Of a DNA stretch of 64,000 bases, positions 7,939-15,968 are shown piece by piece. Below the pieces are notes generated by a model. That model saw only the letters and a list, made by a program, of their open reading frames with translations, was not told the DNA's origin and ran no database searches. Numbering within the stretch: position 1 is the stretch's first letter; every line of letters begins with the position of its first letter. The DNA is from Pseudomonas akapageensis (lineage in GTDB: Bacteria > Pseudomonadota > Gammaproteobacteria > Pseudomonadales > Pseudomonadaceae): NCBI RefSeq assembly GCF_011355085.1, contig NZ_VXCP01000038.1:287-64286 (forward strand), read 5' to 3'. The translations under genes were made by a program, and so were the position numbers.

Positions 7939-10224
7939 ATGAAGCCAACGTTGAAAATTTATATCAGTGGGCTGTACTGCGGCCCTAACCCTTCGGCAGG
8001 CGTCGGTGTGGCGCGATCCCTGCGCCTGGCCTACCCCGACGCCACCCTGATCGGCGTCGACTACTCCAACCGCAGCAGCGGAATCCACTCACCCGATTTT
8101 GACGATGTCTGGATTCAACAGCCCTGGAACAAGCTCGACCTGGATGCCTACGCAGCCACTGTCCGCGATCGACTCGAGGAGGAATCAGCGTACTGGATCT
8201 CCTGCCTGGACCTGGAAATTCTCTGGATGGCCCAGGCCCTGGGTTCGTATCCACGGCTGCTGATCCCGCCGCGTGAAGCCCTGAATCAGATCGCCAAGCC
8301 CGCAGTCCCGGCGCACCGAGGGCTGCCGGTCGAGATACCGCCGTTCATGTCGACCATCGAAGACGACTGGACACTGCATACCTTCGGCCGCCGGCACGGC
8401 TGGCGGGTCTGGCTCAAAGGGCCGTACTACGATGCGGTCCGGGTCAATTCGTGGCCGGCGTTCATGGCCTTGCGCGCGGCGCTGCAAAGCACCTGGAAAA
8501 CCGAAAAGCTCTTTTTGCAGGCCCACGTGCGCGGGCTCGAGGAATCAGTGAGTTTCAGCGCCTATCGCGGTCACCTGCTGGACGCCATACACATGGTCAA
8601 ACGCGACGTCACCCCTGAAGGCAAGACCTGGGGCGGCCAGATCCTGGAGCCAACAGCGGACTTCCTCACCCCCCTCAGGGAAATGGTCAGCGCGCTGAAC
8701 TGGACCGGGGGCGCGGAGCTGGAAATGATCCATGATCCGGCTGGGGAATTCTGGTTGATGGAGATGAATCCGAGGTTTCCCGCCTGGATTCACGGAACGA
8801 CCCTTGCCGGGCGCAATCTGGTGGGCCAGTTGGTGGAAGCCGCGAGCGGCGTCCCCATGTGCCAGGCCCAGCGACAATCAGACGAGTTCGCCCGCATCGT
8901 GCTAGAAATGCCCGTGCGCTCCGGCTATCCGGTACCTCCACTGCAAGAACCCCTGCACGGCAGCCAACAGCCCAGTGCGAAATATCCGTCAGGGATGCCC
9001 AACCTGGCGCACCGGCTGCACCAGCTTCAACGCCTCACCCGCCCTGTGCTCGCAGCGGAACCCGCCCCGGTGCCTGCCAGCATTCCTGCGAGTTTCATCG
9101 AAGACATTCTGGGCGTCGATCTCGATCACGTGCAAACGCCGTTTCACATCCTGCTACCGCGTACGGCGTTACGCAGTTTCAGCCAGCTTGCCACGACCAC
9201 GCTCGCCGCCTCGTCGGCACAATGCGACGTCCGAGCGGCCTATAGCATCAAGACTAATCCGGATGAACGCCTTGTCGCGCTTGCCCGGGACACGGGCTTT
9301 CTGGCCGAGGCGATCAGTGAACGGGAAGTGGCCAAGGCGCTCGAGATGGGCTTTGCACCAGGGAACGTCATTCTCAACGGTCCGGCCAAGGGTTGGCCGA
9401 GCCAGGTCCTGGCGCATCCCATCCACGCGATCTTCTGCGATTCGATCGAGGAGTTGCGCCAGGTGGTGCAGCGCGCAAGCGATGGCGAGGACGTGGCGAA
9501 AATCATCGGCGTCAGGCTGCACGGCCCGCAGTTGATCTCTCGTTTCGGCATACCGGTGTCGTCCCATGAAGCCTTCAACGAGATGATCAAACTGCTGCGG
9601 GCACTGCCGCAAAGTGTTGAGATTGGCTGCCATTTTCACATCGCCAACAGCTTTTTCGGGGTCGAGCAATGGTGGCGGCTCTATGAATCGTCGTTGCGCT
9701 GCGCCAAAGCCATCGAATCCTGCACAAACCGCACGGTGGCGTGCGTGGACATTGGCGGCGGCTGGTTCCCCGACGACTTCGAAAACGACCTTGTGCCAAA
9801 ACTGGGCAATGCCGTGGCACAGGCGCGCGAGGCCCTTCCCGGTCTGCGCCAATTCATCCTGGAGCCGGGCAAGGCCATGGTGCAGCACGCAATGGCCGTC
9901 GCGGTGCGCGTACTGGAGGTGCGCAAGCACCGGGGGCAACCCGAAGAAATCGTCGTCGATGGGTCGATCGCCGAGCTGCCGCACGCCTCCCAGTACCCCC
10001 ATCGCATCCTGCAAAAGGACCACAAGACCGGCCAATGGCAACCGATGGCCCGAGGCAAGGCGCGGATCCTGGGAAGGCTGTGCATGGAGGACGACATCCT
10101 GGCGCCCAATGTCCAACTGCCCGAGGACATCGCCGAAGGCAAGATCCTCGCGATCTGCGATGCCGGTGGCTATGACAGCAGCATGACCTACACCTTTGGC
10201 CGAGGTAATACCCATGGACTTTAG
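7939..10224 (+). CDS. ATP-grasp ligase / fold-III PLP decarboxylase fusion
   Basis: A 761-residue two-enzyme fusion. Residues 1-310 look like an ATP-grasp ligase: a CarB-like pre-ATP-grasp segment (GLYCGPNPSAGVGVARSLR, 11-29) and metal-binding residues in GGAELEM and LMEMNPRF (E275, N277). Residues 400-761 are a fold-III PLP enzyme of the ornithine/diaminopimelate decarboxylase family: AYSIKTN with Schiff-base Lys438, GCHFHIANS where HxGS is usual, VDIGGGW (about 603-609), EPGK (642-645), LCMEDD (Cys715) and CDAGGYDSS. ATP-grasp enzymes join a carboxylate to an amine and the second half removes an alpha-carboxyl, so the product may be a decarboxylated amino-acid conjugate (inference). GGAG six bases before ATG 7939 supports this start; ATGs at 7852 and 7927 are weaker. 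It overlaps the next gene by 11 bases. Confidence 0.88.
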   Translation: MKPTLKIYISGLYCGPNPSAGVGVARSLRLAYPDATLIGVDYSNRSSGIHSPDFDDVWIQQPWNKLDLDAYAATVRDRLEEESAYWISCLDLEILWMAQALGSYPRLLIPPREALNQIAKPAVPAHRGLPVEIPPFMSTIEDDWTLHTFGRRHGWRVWLKGPYYDAVRVNSWPAFMALRAALQSTWKTEKLFLQAHVRGLEESVSFSAYRGHLLDAIHMVKRDVTPEGKTWGGQILEPTADFLTPLREMVSALNWTGGAELEMIHDPAGEFWLMEMNPRFPAWIHGTTLAGRNLVGQLVEAASGVPMCQAQRQSDEFARIVLEMPVRSGYPVPPLQEPLHGSQQPSAKYPSGMPNLAHRLHQLQRLTRPVLAAEPAPVPASIPASFIEDILGVDLDHVQTPFHILLPRTALRSFSQLATTTLAASSAQCDVRAAYSIKTNPDERLVALARDTGFLAEAISEREVAKALEMGFAPGNVILNGPAKGWPSQVLAHPIHAIFCDSIEELRQVVQRASDGEDVAKIIGVRLHGPQLISRFGIPVSSHEAFNEMIKLLRALPQSVEIGCHFHIANSFFGVEQWWRLYESSLRCAKAIESCTNRTVACVDIGGGWFPDDFENDLVPKLGNAVAQAREALPGLRQFILEPGKAMVQHAMAVAVRVLEVRKHRGQPEEIVVDGSIAELPHASQYPHRILQKDHKTGQWQPMARGKARILGRLCMEDDILAPNVQLPEDIAEGKILAICDAGGYDSSMTYTFGRGNTHGL

Positions 10225-10852
10225 TCCGTCGCTTCCCGACGAGATCACGATCGATACCTGGCACACCCATCCTGCCTCCTGCCTTTCCCATCATGGACAA
10301 GCCTGTTGCCACAACGCGAGGAACTGGCTGATCAGCCAGGACTACAGCCTCGACACCGTGGGCGGCATCGACAGCCAGCTGCTCTCGGCGCCGCGCTGGA
10401 TCCCTGAGCGCTATGAATGGGGGCCTTCGCCCTGGCCGTTGTACTGGTGCGACGCCATCGGGATGAAGAAACTCGACTGCGGGGCGTTGGCGGCCATCGC
10501 TCGCGAGGTCTACCTGGCGCGCGGCGTCGAAGCCGCACCCGTGCAGCTCATCCAGCGGCTTTCCAGCCATGCGATTGGTCAGTTGCGCAAAATCTGGCGG
10601 GACGGGCCCGGGTACTTCAACTGGTTGGCCGAAGACAAGATCTATCACGAGGCCGTGGCCGTAAGCCTCGACGGGACGCGGATACAGATCTGGGACGCCA
10701 CCAACGGCTGGTGGATAGGTCCGACGCAGACCGAAGGGTACGGTGCCGTGCTCCAGGTGAAAGTGGGCCCGTTTCAGCCCGATTCGCAGCAAACCCTGCA
10801 CTGGGGCGACCGCGAGCTGACGCCCGGCAGCTGGACCCGGATATGTACTTGA
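10214..10852 (+). CDS. Uncharacterised protein with apparent Cys-His-Asp triad
   Basis: A 212-residue soluble protein I do not recognise by name. Three spaced elements resemble the transglutaminase-like or papain-like cysteine-enzyme order: LDCGALAAIAREVY (Cys89 at a helix start), IYHEAVAV (His145) and IWDATNGWW (Asp161). This suggests an amide-cleaving or acyl-transferring enzyme, but that is inference. The N-terminus is Cys/His-rich (WHTHPASCLSHHGQACCH), which might bind metal. ATG 10214 with GAGGT seven bases upstream is preferred over a TTG at 10196. It overlaps both neighbours (11 and 10 bases), so it should be made together with the fusion enzyme and the urea transporter. Confidence 0.75.
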   Translation: MDFSPSLPDEITIDTWHTHPASCLSHHGQACCHNARNWLISQDYSLDTVGGIDSQLLSAPRWIPERYEWGPSPWPLYWCDAIGMKKLDCGALAAIAREVYLARGVEAAPVQLIQRLSSHAIGQLRKIWRDGPGYFNWLAEDKIYHEAVAVSLDGTRIQIWDATNGWWIGPTQTEGYGAVLQVKVGPFQPDSQQTLHWGDRELTPGSWTRICT

Positions 10853-11808
10853 CCGGACCCACCACAAGCGGCGTGCGCGCGCTTTTTTTCGGTATCAGCC
10901 AAAGCGTGTTTCAGCAGAATGGGTACACCGGACTCATTCTGCTTGGCGGGGTGTTTCTCAGTTCACCCAGGGCGGGCCTCGCCGCTCTGCTGGGGCTGTT
11001 CACCAGTACCGGGCTGGCGTGGGCGATGGGCGCCGAGCGTGGTCTGGTCCTGATCGGGGTCTACGGATTCAATGGTTTCTTTTCGGGCCTGGCCGTGGCG
11101 TCCTTCCTCGAACCCATCCCCGGGCTCTGGCTTGTCGTGGCCATTGGTGGCGCCTTGGCGGCAGTGCTGACCACTGCGTTGCGGCGACTCCTGGGCCGCT
11201 GGCAGCTCCCTGTGCTCAGCGCTCCTTTCGTCTGCGTGATGTGGCTGATCCTGCTCCTGGCCATCCAGTTCGATGGCCTTGCTCACGCCGCGGATCCTCT
11301 CCCCGGGCTGGCCCAGCGCTGGCTGGCAGCATCCGCCAGGCCATGGTGGGAGCTGTTGACGAATGAGCAAGGGATCGCCAGTGTCCTCCTCAATGGAACG
11401 CTGCGAGGCGTCAGCCAGATCTTTTGTCAGGACGATCCGCTGGTGGGTCTCATCTTCCTGATCGGGCTGCTCGCGAGCTCGGCCCGGGCCGCCACGCTCG
11501 CGGCAGCCGGTGCATTGACCGGTACCCTGGTCGCGCTGCTCATCGGTGCTCAGGACTGGGCGATCTTTCACGGTTTGTACGGCTTCAACTCCGTACTTAG
11601 TGCCCTTGCCGTATTGACCCTCAGTGCAAAGCCAGGCTGGCGAACCCCGATTGCGGCGCTGTTGTGCGCGGCGGTCGCGGCGATCGCGACCGGGGTAATG
11701 ATCCCGCTGTTGCGCCCTGCCGGATTGCTGGTGTTGAGTGCTCCCTTCTGTCTTGCTTCCTGGACGTTTCTGCTGGCGTTGCAGGAGCGTCATCCGGTGT
11801 TGCAGTAA
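10843..11808 (+). CDS. Urea transporter (UT family)
   Basis: A 321-residue inner-membrane protein made of two homologous halves, as in bacterial urea channels. Each half has the GFN signature (VYGFNGFFSGLAV, then LYGFNSVLSALAV) and the conserved SAPF motif (LPVLSAPFV, then LLVLSAPFC). UT proteins are passive urea channels with a trimeric fold. The ATG at 10843 overlaps the previous stop by 10 bases. Coupling to an ATP-grasp/decarboxylase and not to urease is unusual. It may release urea made from an arginine-derived substrate, take urea up, or pass a urea-like product (inference). The reading frame is open well upstream, but that part shadows the previous gene. Confidence 0.88.
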   Translation: MYLTGPTTSGVRALFFGISQSVFQQNGYTGLILLGGVFLSSPRAGLAALLGLFTSTGLAWAMGAERGLVLIGVYGFNGFFSGLAVASFLEPIPGLWLVVAIGGALAAVLTTALRRLLGRWQLPVLSAPFVCVMWLILLLAIQFDGLAHAADPLPGLAQRWLAASARPWWELLTNEQGIASVLLNGTLRGVSQIFCQDDPLVGLIFLIGLLASSARAATLAAAGALTGTLVALLIGAQDWAIFHGLYGFNSVLSALAVLTLSAKPGWRTPIAALLCAAVAAIATGVMIPLLRPAGLLVLSAPFCLASWTFLLALQERHPVLQ

Positions 11809-11819
11809 AAAACCCCCTT

Positions 11820-13061
11820 TCACATCGGCATGTGCGCCTTGCTCGCAGAACGATCATGCCTGGGCAACCAAAGGGAGATGAAAGCGGCCAGGGCGATGAA
11901 GCCCGAGGAAACCCACAAGCAGGTCGAAAGGCCATGGCGCTGATAAATCCAGCCCGACAGCAGGGTGCCGAGCAGCCGGCCAAGGGCGTTGGACATATAG
12001 TAGAAGCCGACGTCCAGCGACACGCCGTCTTCCTTGGCGTACGAGACGATGAGATAGCTGTGCAACGAGGAGTTGATCGCGAACAGCGCGCCGAACACCA
12101 TCAGCCCACCCAGCAACACGACCTCGGCCGACCACCCTGCCGACAAGCCCACGGCAATTGCCGCCGGCAAGCCCGCCAGCAGCGCTGCCCAAACAAAGGC
12201 AGCTCGCCCATCCGGCACATGCCCACTCTTCTTGCCGGTGATGTTAGGCGCCAACGACTGGACAATGCCGTAGCCAATCACCCAGGCCGCCAGGAAACCG
12301 CCCACCGACCAGAAACCCCAGCCCAGCACCGTGCTCAGGTAAACCGGCAACGCCACCACGAACCACAGATCGCGAGCACCGAACAGGAACATCCGCGCCG
12401 CCGAGAGGATATTGATCGCCCGGCTTTTGGAGAGGATGTCGCGGAACTTCGGCTTGGCCCTGGCCTTGCCCAGGTCCTGCTTGAGCAAGCACAGGCTGGC
12501 GACCCAGATCAGCGCCAGCGTCGCGGCCATCGCCAGTACCGCGGTCGCGAAGCCCAGCATGGCCAGCAGCGCACCGCCTAGAAAGAAACCCACGCCCTTG
12601 AGCGCGTTTTTCGAACCCGTGAGCCTGGCCACCCATTGGTAGAGCGTGCCTTGCTGGCTGTCGGGGACCAGCAGTTTGATCGAGCTCTTGGCGCTCATCT
12701 TGTTGAGGTCCTTGGCAATGCCCGACAGTGCCTGGGCCCCCATTACCCAGGGAATGGTCAGCCAGGCAGTGGGTACCGCCAGCATCGACAAGGCCACCAC
12801 CTGCAAGCCCAGACCGATATTCATGGTGCGGTTGAGGCCCAGGCGAGCACCGAGGTAGCCGCCCACCAGGTTGGTGATGACCCCGAAAATTTCATAAAAC
12901 AGGAACAGTGCGGCAATTTGCAGCGGCGTGTAGCCCAGGCTGTGAAAGTGCAGCACCACCAGCATGCGCAGGGCGCCATCGGTGAGGGTGAAGGCCCAGT
13001 AATTACCCGTGATCAGCAGGTATTGGCGCACCGACGGGGACAGGGCTGACAACGCTTTCAT
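11820..13061 (-). CDS. arsJ: Organoarsenical efflux MFS transporter ArsJ
   Basis: A 413-residue, roughly 12-helix MFS transporter. The N-terminal segment LITGNYWAFTLTDGALRMLVV, the GIAKDLNKMSAKS loop and the pairing with a dedicated GAPDH are hallmarks of ArsJ. ArsJ exports 1-arseno-3-phosphoglycerate, the unstable product of GAPDH acting on arsenate, which breaks down outside to arsenate. The gene begins 12 bases after the GAPDH stop, so they form one transcript. It faces the urea transporter tail to tail with only 11 bases between the two stops, and no clear terminator is visible there. Confidence 0.93.
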   Translation of the reverse strand: MKALSALSPSVRQYLLITGNYWAFTLTDGALRMLVVLHFHSLGYTPLQIAALFLFYEIFGVITNLVGGYLGARLGLNRTMNIGLGLQVVALSMLAVPTAWLTIPWVMGAQALSGIAKDLNKMSAKSSIKLLVPDSQQGTLYQWVARLTGSKNALKGVGFFLGGALLAMLGFATAVLAMAATLALIWVASLCLLKQDLGKARAKPKFRDILSKSRAINILSAARMFLFGARDLWFVVALPVYLSTVLGWGFWSVGGFLAAWVIGYGIVQSLAPNITGKKSGHVPDGRAAFVWAALLAGLPAAIAVGLSAGWSAEVVLLGGLMVFGALFAINSSLHSYLIVSYAKEDGVSLDVGFYYMSNALGRLLGTLLSGWIYQRHGLSTCLWVSSGFIALAAFISLWLPRHDRSASKAHMPM

Positions 13062-13073
13062 GCTCGCCCCCCG

Positions 13074-14078
13074 TCAATCGGCCAGGCCGACCAGCCTGGC
13101 CAGTTCGACGACGCGGTTGGCGTAACCCCATTCGTTGTCATACCAGGCATAGATTTTCACCTGGGTACCATTGACCACCAGGGTCGACGGCGCATCGATG
13201 ATCGATGAGCGTGGGTCGGTGCGGTAGTCGATCGATACCAGCGGACGCTCCTCATAGCCCAGGATGTTGTTCAACGGACCCTCGGCGGCCGCCTTGAGCA
13301 AGGCATTGACCTCCTCCACCGTAGTGGCTCGCTCCACTTCGAACACGCAATCGGTGAGCGAGGCATTGGCCAGAGGCACACGCACGGCGTGGCCATTGAG
13401 ACGGCCACGCAGTTCAGGGAAGATTTCCGCAATGGCGGTAGCCGAACCGGTGCTGGTCGGGATCAGGCTCATGCCCGAGGCGCGGGCGCGACGCAAGTCC
13501 TTGTGCGGCTGGTCGAGGATGCTTTGGGTGTTGGTCAGATCGTGGATGGTGGTGATCGAACCATGGCGAATACCCAGGTGCTCGTGGATCACCTTGACCA
13601 CCGGGGCCAGGCAGTTGGTGGTGCAGGAGGCCGCCGTCACGATGCGGTGCCGGGCCGGATCGAACAGGTGCTGGTTCACGCCCATGACCACATTCAAGGC
13701 GCCCTGCTCCTTGACCGGCGCACAGACCACTACACGCTTGACCCCCTGCTCCAGATACGCCTGAAGCACGGCGACTGTCTTCATTCTGCCGCTGGCCTCG
13801 ATCACCAGATCGCAGCCCGACCAATCCGTGTCGGCAATGCTCTTGTTGCCGGTGACCTTGATGCGCTTGCCATCGATCACCACCTGCTCGCCTTCGGCAG
13901 TGGCCTGGTGGTGCCAACGACCGTGCACGGAATCGAAGTTGAGCAGGTGCGCATGGGTTTGCGCATCGCCTGCCGGATCATTGATCTGCACGAACTCGAA
14001 CGCTGGCCAGCCCCAGGCTGCGCGCAGGGCAAGACGTCCGATACGGCCAAAACCGTTGATGCCTATTTTGATGCTCAT
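13074..14078 (-). CDS. ArsJ-associated glyceraldehyde-3-phosphate dehydrogenase
   Basis: A 334-residue GAPDH. The NAD-binding INGFGRIGRLALRA at the N-terminus and the active-site SCTTNCLAP (catalytic Cys) are intact, with the usual WYDNEWGYANRV near the C-terminus. In arsenic cassettes this paralog uses arsenate in place of phosphate to make 1-arseno-3-phosphoglycerate for ArsJ. The start at MSIKIGINGF (14078) matches GAPDH N-termini; the frame is open to 14165 but the extra 29 residues are not GAPDH-like. It sits between arsR and arsJ. Confidence 0.93.
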   Translation of the reverse strand: MSIKIGINGFGRIGRLALRAAWGWPAFEFVQINDPAGDAQTHAHLLNFDSVHGRWHHQATAEGEQVVIDGKRIKVTGNKSIADTDWSGCDLVIEASGRMKTVAVLQAYLEQGVKRVVVCAPVKEQGALNVVMGVNQHLFDPARHRIVTAASCTTNCLAPVVKVIHEHLGIRHGSITTIHDLTNTQSILDQPHKDLRRARASGMSLIPTSTGSATAIAEIFPELRGRLNGHAVRVPLANASLTDCVFEVERATTVEEVNALLKAAAEGPLNNILGYEERPLVSIDYRTDPRSSIIDAPSTLVVNGTQVKIYAWYDNEWGYANRVVELARLVGLAD

Positions 14079-14121
14079 CGAGTGGATCCTTTGGGACTGC
14101 TGGCTGCGGCCAGGGAATGAT

Positions 14122-14478
14122 TCAACAACAAGCGGCGCGGCGCTGGGGGCGCTCGCCCATTGCATCGAGGCGGCAGGAAGTGGGGTCGAGCCAGCGCCGG
14201 TTGGCGTCCAGCGTGCCTCTCAGTACGGCATTGACCCAGTCCGGCAGGTTCGGATGCAGGCGGTAATACACCCATTGGCCCTGCCGGCGATCTTCCAGCA
14301 ACCCGCTGTTGCGCAATTGCGCCAGGTGCCGGGAGATCTTTGGCTGGCTTTCATCGAGCGCACAGGTCAGCTCGCATACGCACAGTTCTTCCTCGCGGGT
14401 GATCAGCAACATGAGGCGAATGCGGGTTTCGTCTGCCAGGCATTTGAACAGGGCGGTGGGCGTCAGCGGGTCAGCCAT
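14122..14478 (-). CDS. arsR: ArsR-family arsenic-responsive repressor
   Basis: A 118-residue winged-helix repressor. ELCVCELTCAL is the As(III)-binding cysteine motif just before the recognition helix (QPKISRHLAQLR), as in the E. coli-type ArsR. The protein ends in a vicinal Cys pair (RAACC), which could supply an additional metalloid-binding site. MADPLTP at 14478 gives the usual length; an ATG at 14511 would add 11 residues but falls inside the likely operator. It heads the arsR-GAPDH-arsJ transcript and should repress it until arsenite binds. Confidence 0.92.
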   Translation of the reverse strand: MADPLTPTALFKCLADETRIRLMLLITREEELCVCELTCALDESQPKISRHLAQLRNSGLLEDRRQGQWVYYRLHPNLPDWVNAVLRGTLDANRRWLDPTSCRLDAMGERPQRRAACC

Positions 14479-14508
14479 GGGGAATCTCGTGTTTCCGGCG
14501 AACAGGTC

Positions 14509-14545
14509 CATATATGTTTTTTCGAATATATGGAAATTCGTATAT
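14509..14545 (-). promoter_or_regulatory. Probable ArsR operator
   Basis: An AT-rich block directly upstream of arsR contains TTCGAATAT at 14521-14529, TTCGTATAT at 14537-14545 (16 bases apart) and the palindrome CATATATG at 14509-14516. These repeated ATAT-N-CGAA half-sites are the only such cluster in the neighbourhood and fit an ArsR-type operator. Confidence 0.5.
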
Positions 14546-14601
14546 CCAGTAAAGCCCCGTGCCTTCTGACAATCGCGGCCAGGGCCGCTCCCACAGGGTA
14601 T

Positions 14602-14943
14602 CTACTCGTCTGACTTGTTCGCCTGCACCGCCACTTCGATAGCCCGGACGCTGACCGCAGCAAATATCGCCGTCATCAGCACGCCGTTGAAACCGAGCAG
14701 TATTGCCAATACACGCGAGACAGATTGTTTTGGGACCAAATCCCCATAACCGATGGTCAGACCGCTGACGAAAGCAAAATAAATCCCCTCCAGTGGCTTC
14801 CATGATTCCACATAGCTGATGATCAGACCGAACAGCAAGATCGAAAACAGCAGGATGGAAAGGATCGGCCAAACAATCTGGAGGTAGTACCACACCGCTT
14901 TGTAGAACTCCCGACGGACGCGCTTGGCGTGAGCGTGGTTCAT
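14602..14943 (-). CDS. Small two-helix potassium channel
   Basis: A 113-residue membrane protein with the K+ selectivity filter TIGYGD (residues 63-68) between two hydrophobic helices (about 22-44 and 77-98). This is the minimal pore unit of the KcsA/Kch type, working as a tetramer. There is no RCK or cyclic-nucleotide domain, so gating is not evident. A ribosome site (AGGAAG) precedes the ATG. It is transcribed on the same strand as arsR but upstream, with no visible link in function. Confidence 0.9.
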   Translation of the reverse strand: MNHAHAKRVRREFYKAVWYYLQIVWPILSILLFSILLFGLIISYVESWKPLEGIYFAFVSGLTIGYGDLVPKQSVSRVLAILLGFNGVLMTAIFAAVSVRAIEVAVQANKSDE

Positions 14944-15084
14944 GGCTTGGGCTTCCTGTGCGTTGACGTGTCAGCACTGTTTCTCTCGGTGCAGGCGCCC
15001 ATGGAGTACATTTGTACTCCATGGTAGCAACAGGCGCGCGCCCTGCCCTTCATAGGGTATAGCCCATGCAGTGCGCTGCAACCC

Positions 15085-15843
15085 TCACGCACAATATTGT
15101 GCGCGTTGATCCTCGATCAGTTTGAGCGCGGCTTCCCAGGCCAGTTGCACGATGCCTTCGCCATCATCGTCCTCGAACTGCCGCGCCGTGTGCTCGCAAG
15201 TCTGTGGATCGGGTTGAAGCAGCTCGCGGTTGCCGGCCAACGCCTGAACCTGGGCCTGGCAGGCGCGTTCAAGGAAGTAGATATTCTGGAAGGCTTCGGC
15301 GGCGCTGCTGCCTGCGGCCAGCAAGCCGTGATTGCGCAGGATCATTGCATTGTGCGGGCCCAGGTCGCGAACCAGGCGCTCACGCTCCTGGGTGTCGAGG
15401 GCAATCCCTTCGTAAGCGTGATAACCCAGGCGGTTGTAAAACTTCAGGGCATGCTGACTGATGGGCAGCAAGCCCTCCGCTTGCGCGGAAACCGCGATGC
15501 CGGCTGCGGTGTGGGTGTGAATGACGCAATGCAGATCCGGTCGCGCCTGATGAATGGCCGAATGGATGACGAACCCTGCTCGATTGACGCGGTGATTGGG
15601 GAACAGCGTATCCACCACGCGACCGTCACTGTCGATCTTGACCAGGTCACTGGCGGTCATCTGCTCGAACAGCGTCCCGTAGCGGTTGATCAGGAAATGC
15701 CCTGAGTCATCATCAAGACGCATTGAGATATGCGTATCGATCAGGTCGGTCATACGAAAATGCGCCACAAGGCGGTAAAGTGCAGCCAGTTCGCATCGTG
15801 CTGCCCATTCTGTTGCCGATACGCCGGAAGGAAAGTCTTGCAT
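15085..15843 (-). CDS. Class II aldolase/adducin-family protein
   Basis: A 252-residue zinc-dependent class II aldolase of the fuculose-phosphate aldolase type. The metal-binding His pair lies in CVIHTHTAAG and a further His in LRNHGLLAAG. Members cleave sugar phosphates or process hydroxy-acids; bacterial paralogs of this size are often functionally undefined. The start at MQDFPSG (15843) is preferred; 28 upstream in-frame residues are not family-like. It is divergent from a LysR gene that probably regulates it. Confidence 0.88.
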   Translation of the reverse strand: MQDFPSGVSATEWAARCELAALYRLVAHFRMTDLIDTHISMRLDDDSGHFLINRYGTLFEQMTASDLVKIDSDGRVVDTLFPNHRVNRAGFVIHSAIHQARPDLHCVIHTHTAAGIAVSAQAEGLLPISQHALKFYNRLGYHAYEGIALDTQERERLVRDLGPHNAMILRNHGLLAAGSSAAEAFQNIYFLERACQAQVQALAGNRELLQPDPQTCEHTARQFEDDDGEGIVQLAWEAALKLIEDQRAQYCA

Positions 15844-15968
15844 GGGTTTCACACCACTCGATTGAAGCGTTGATTTGTGTTGGTGTGTCTTTTTAAGAGA
15901 CCCGGCAGGATCGCGGCAATTCGCCATTCCTTATACTGATTATTTTGCCGACCAATAAAGGGCTTTTC

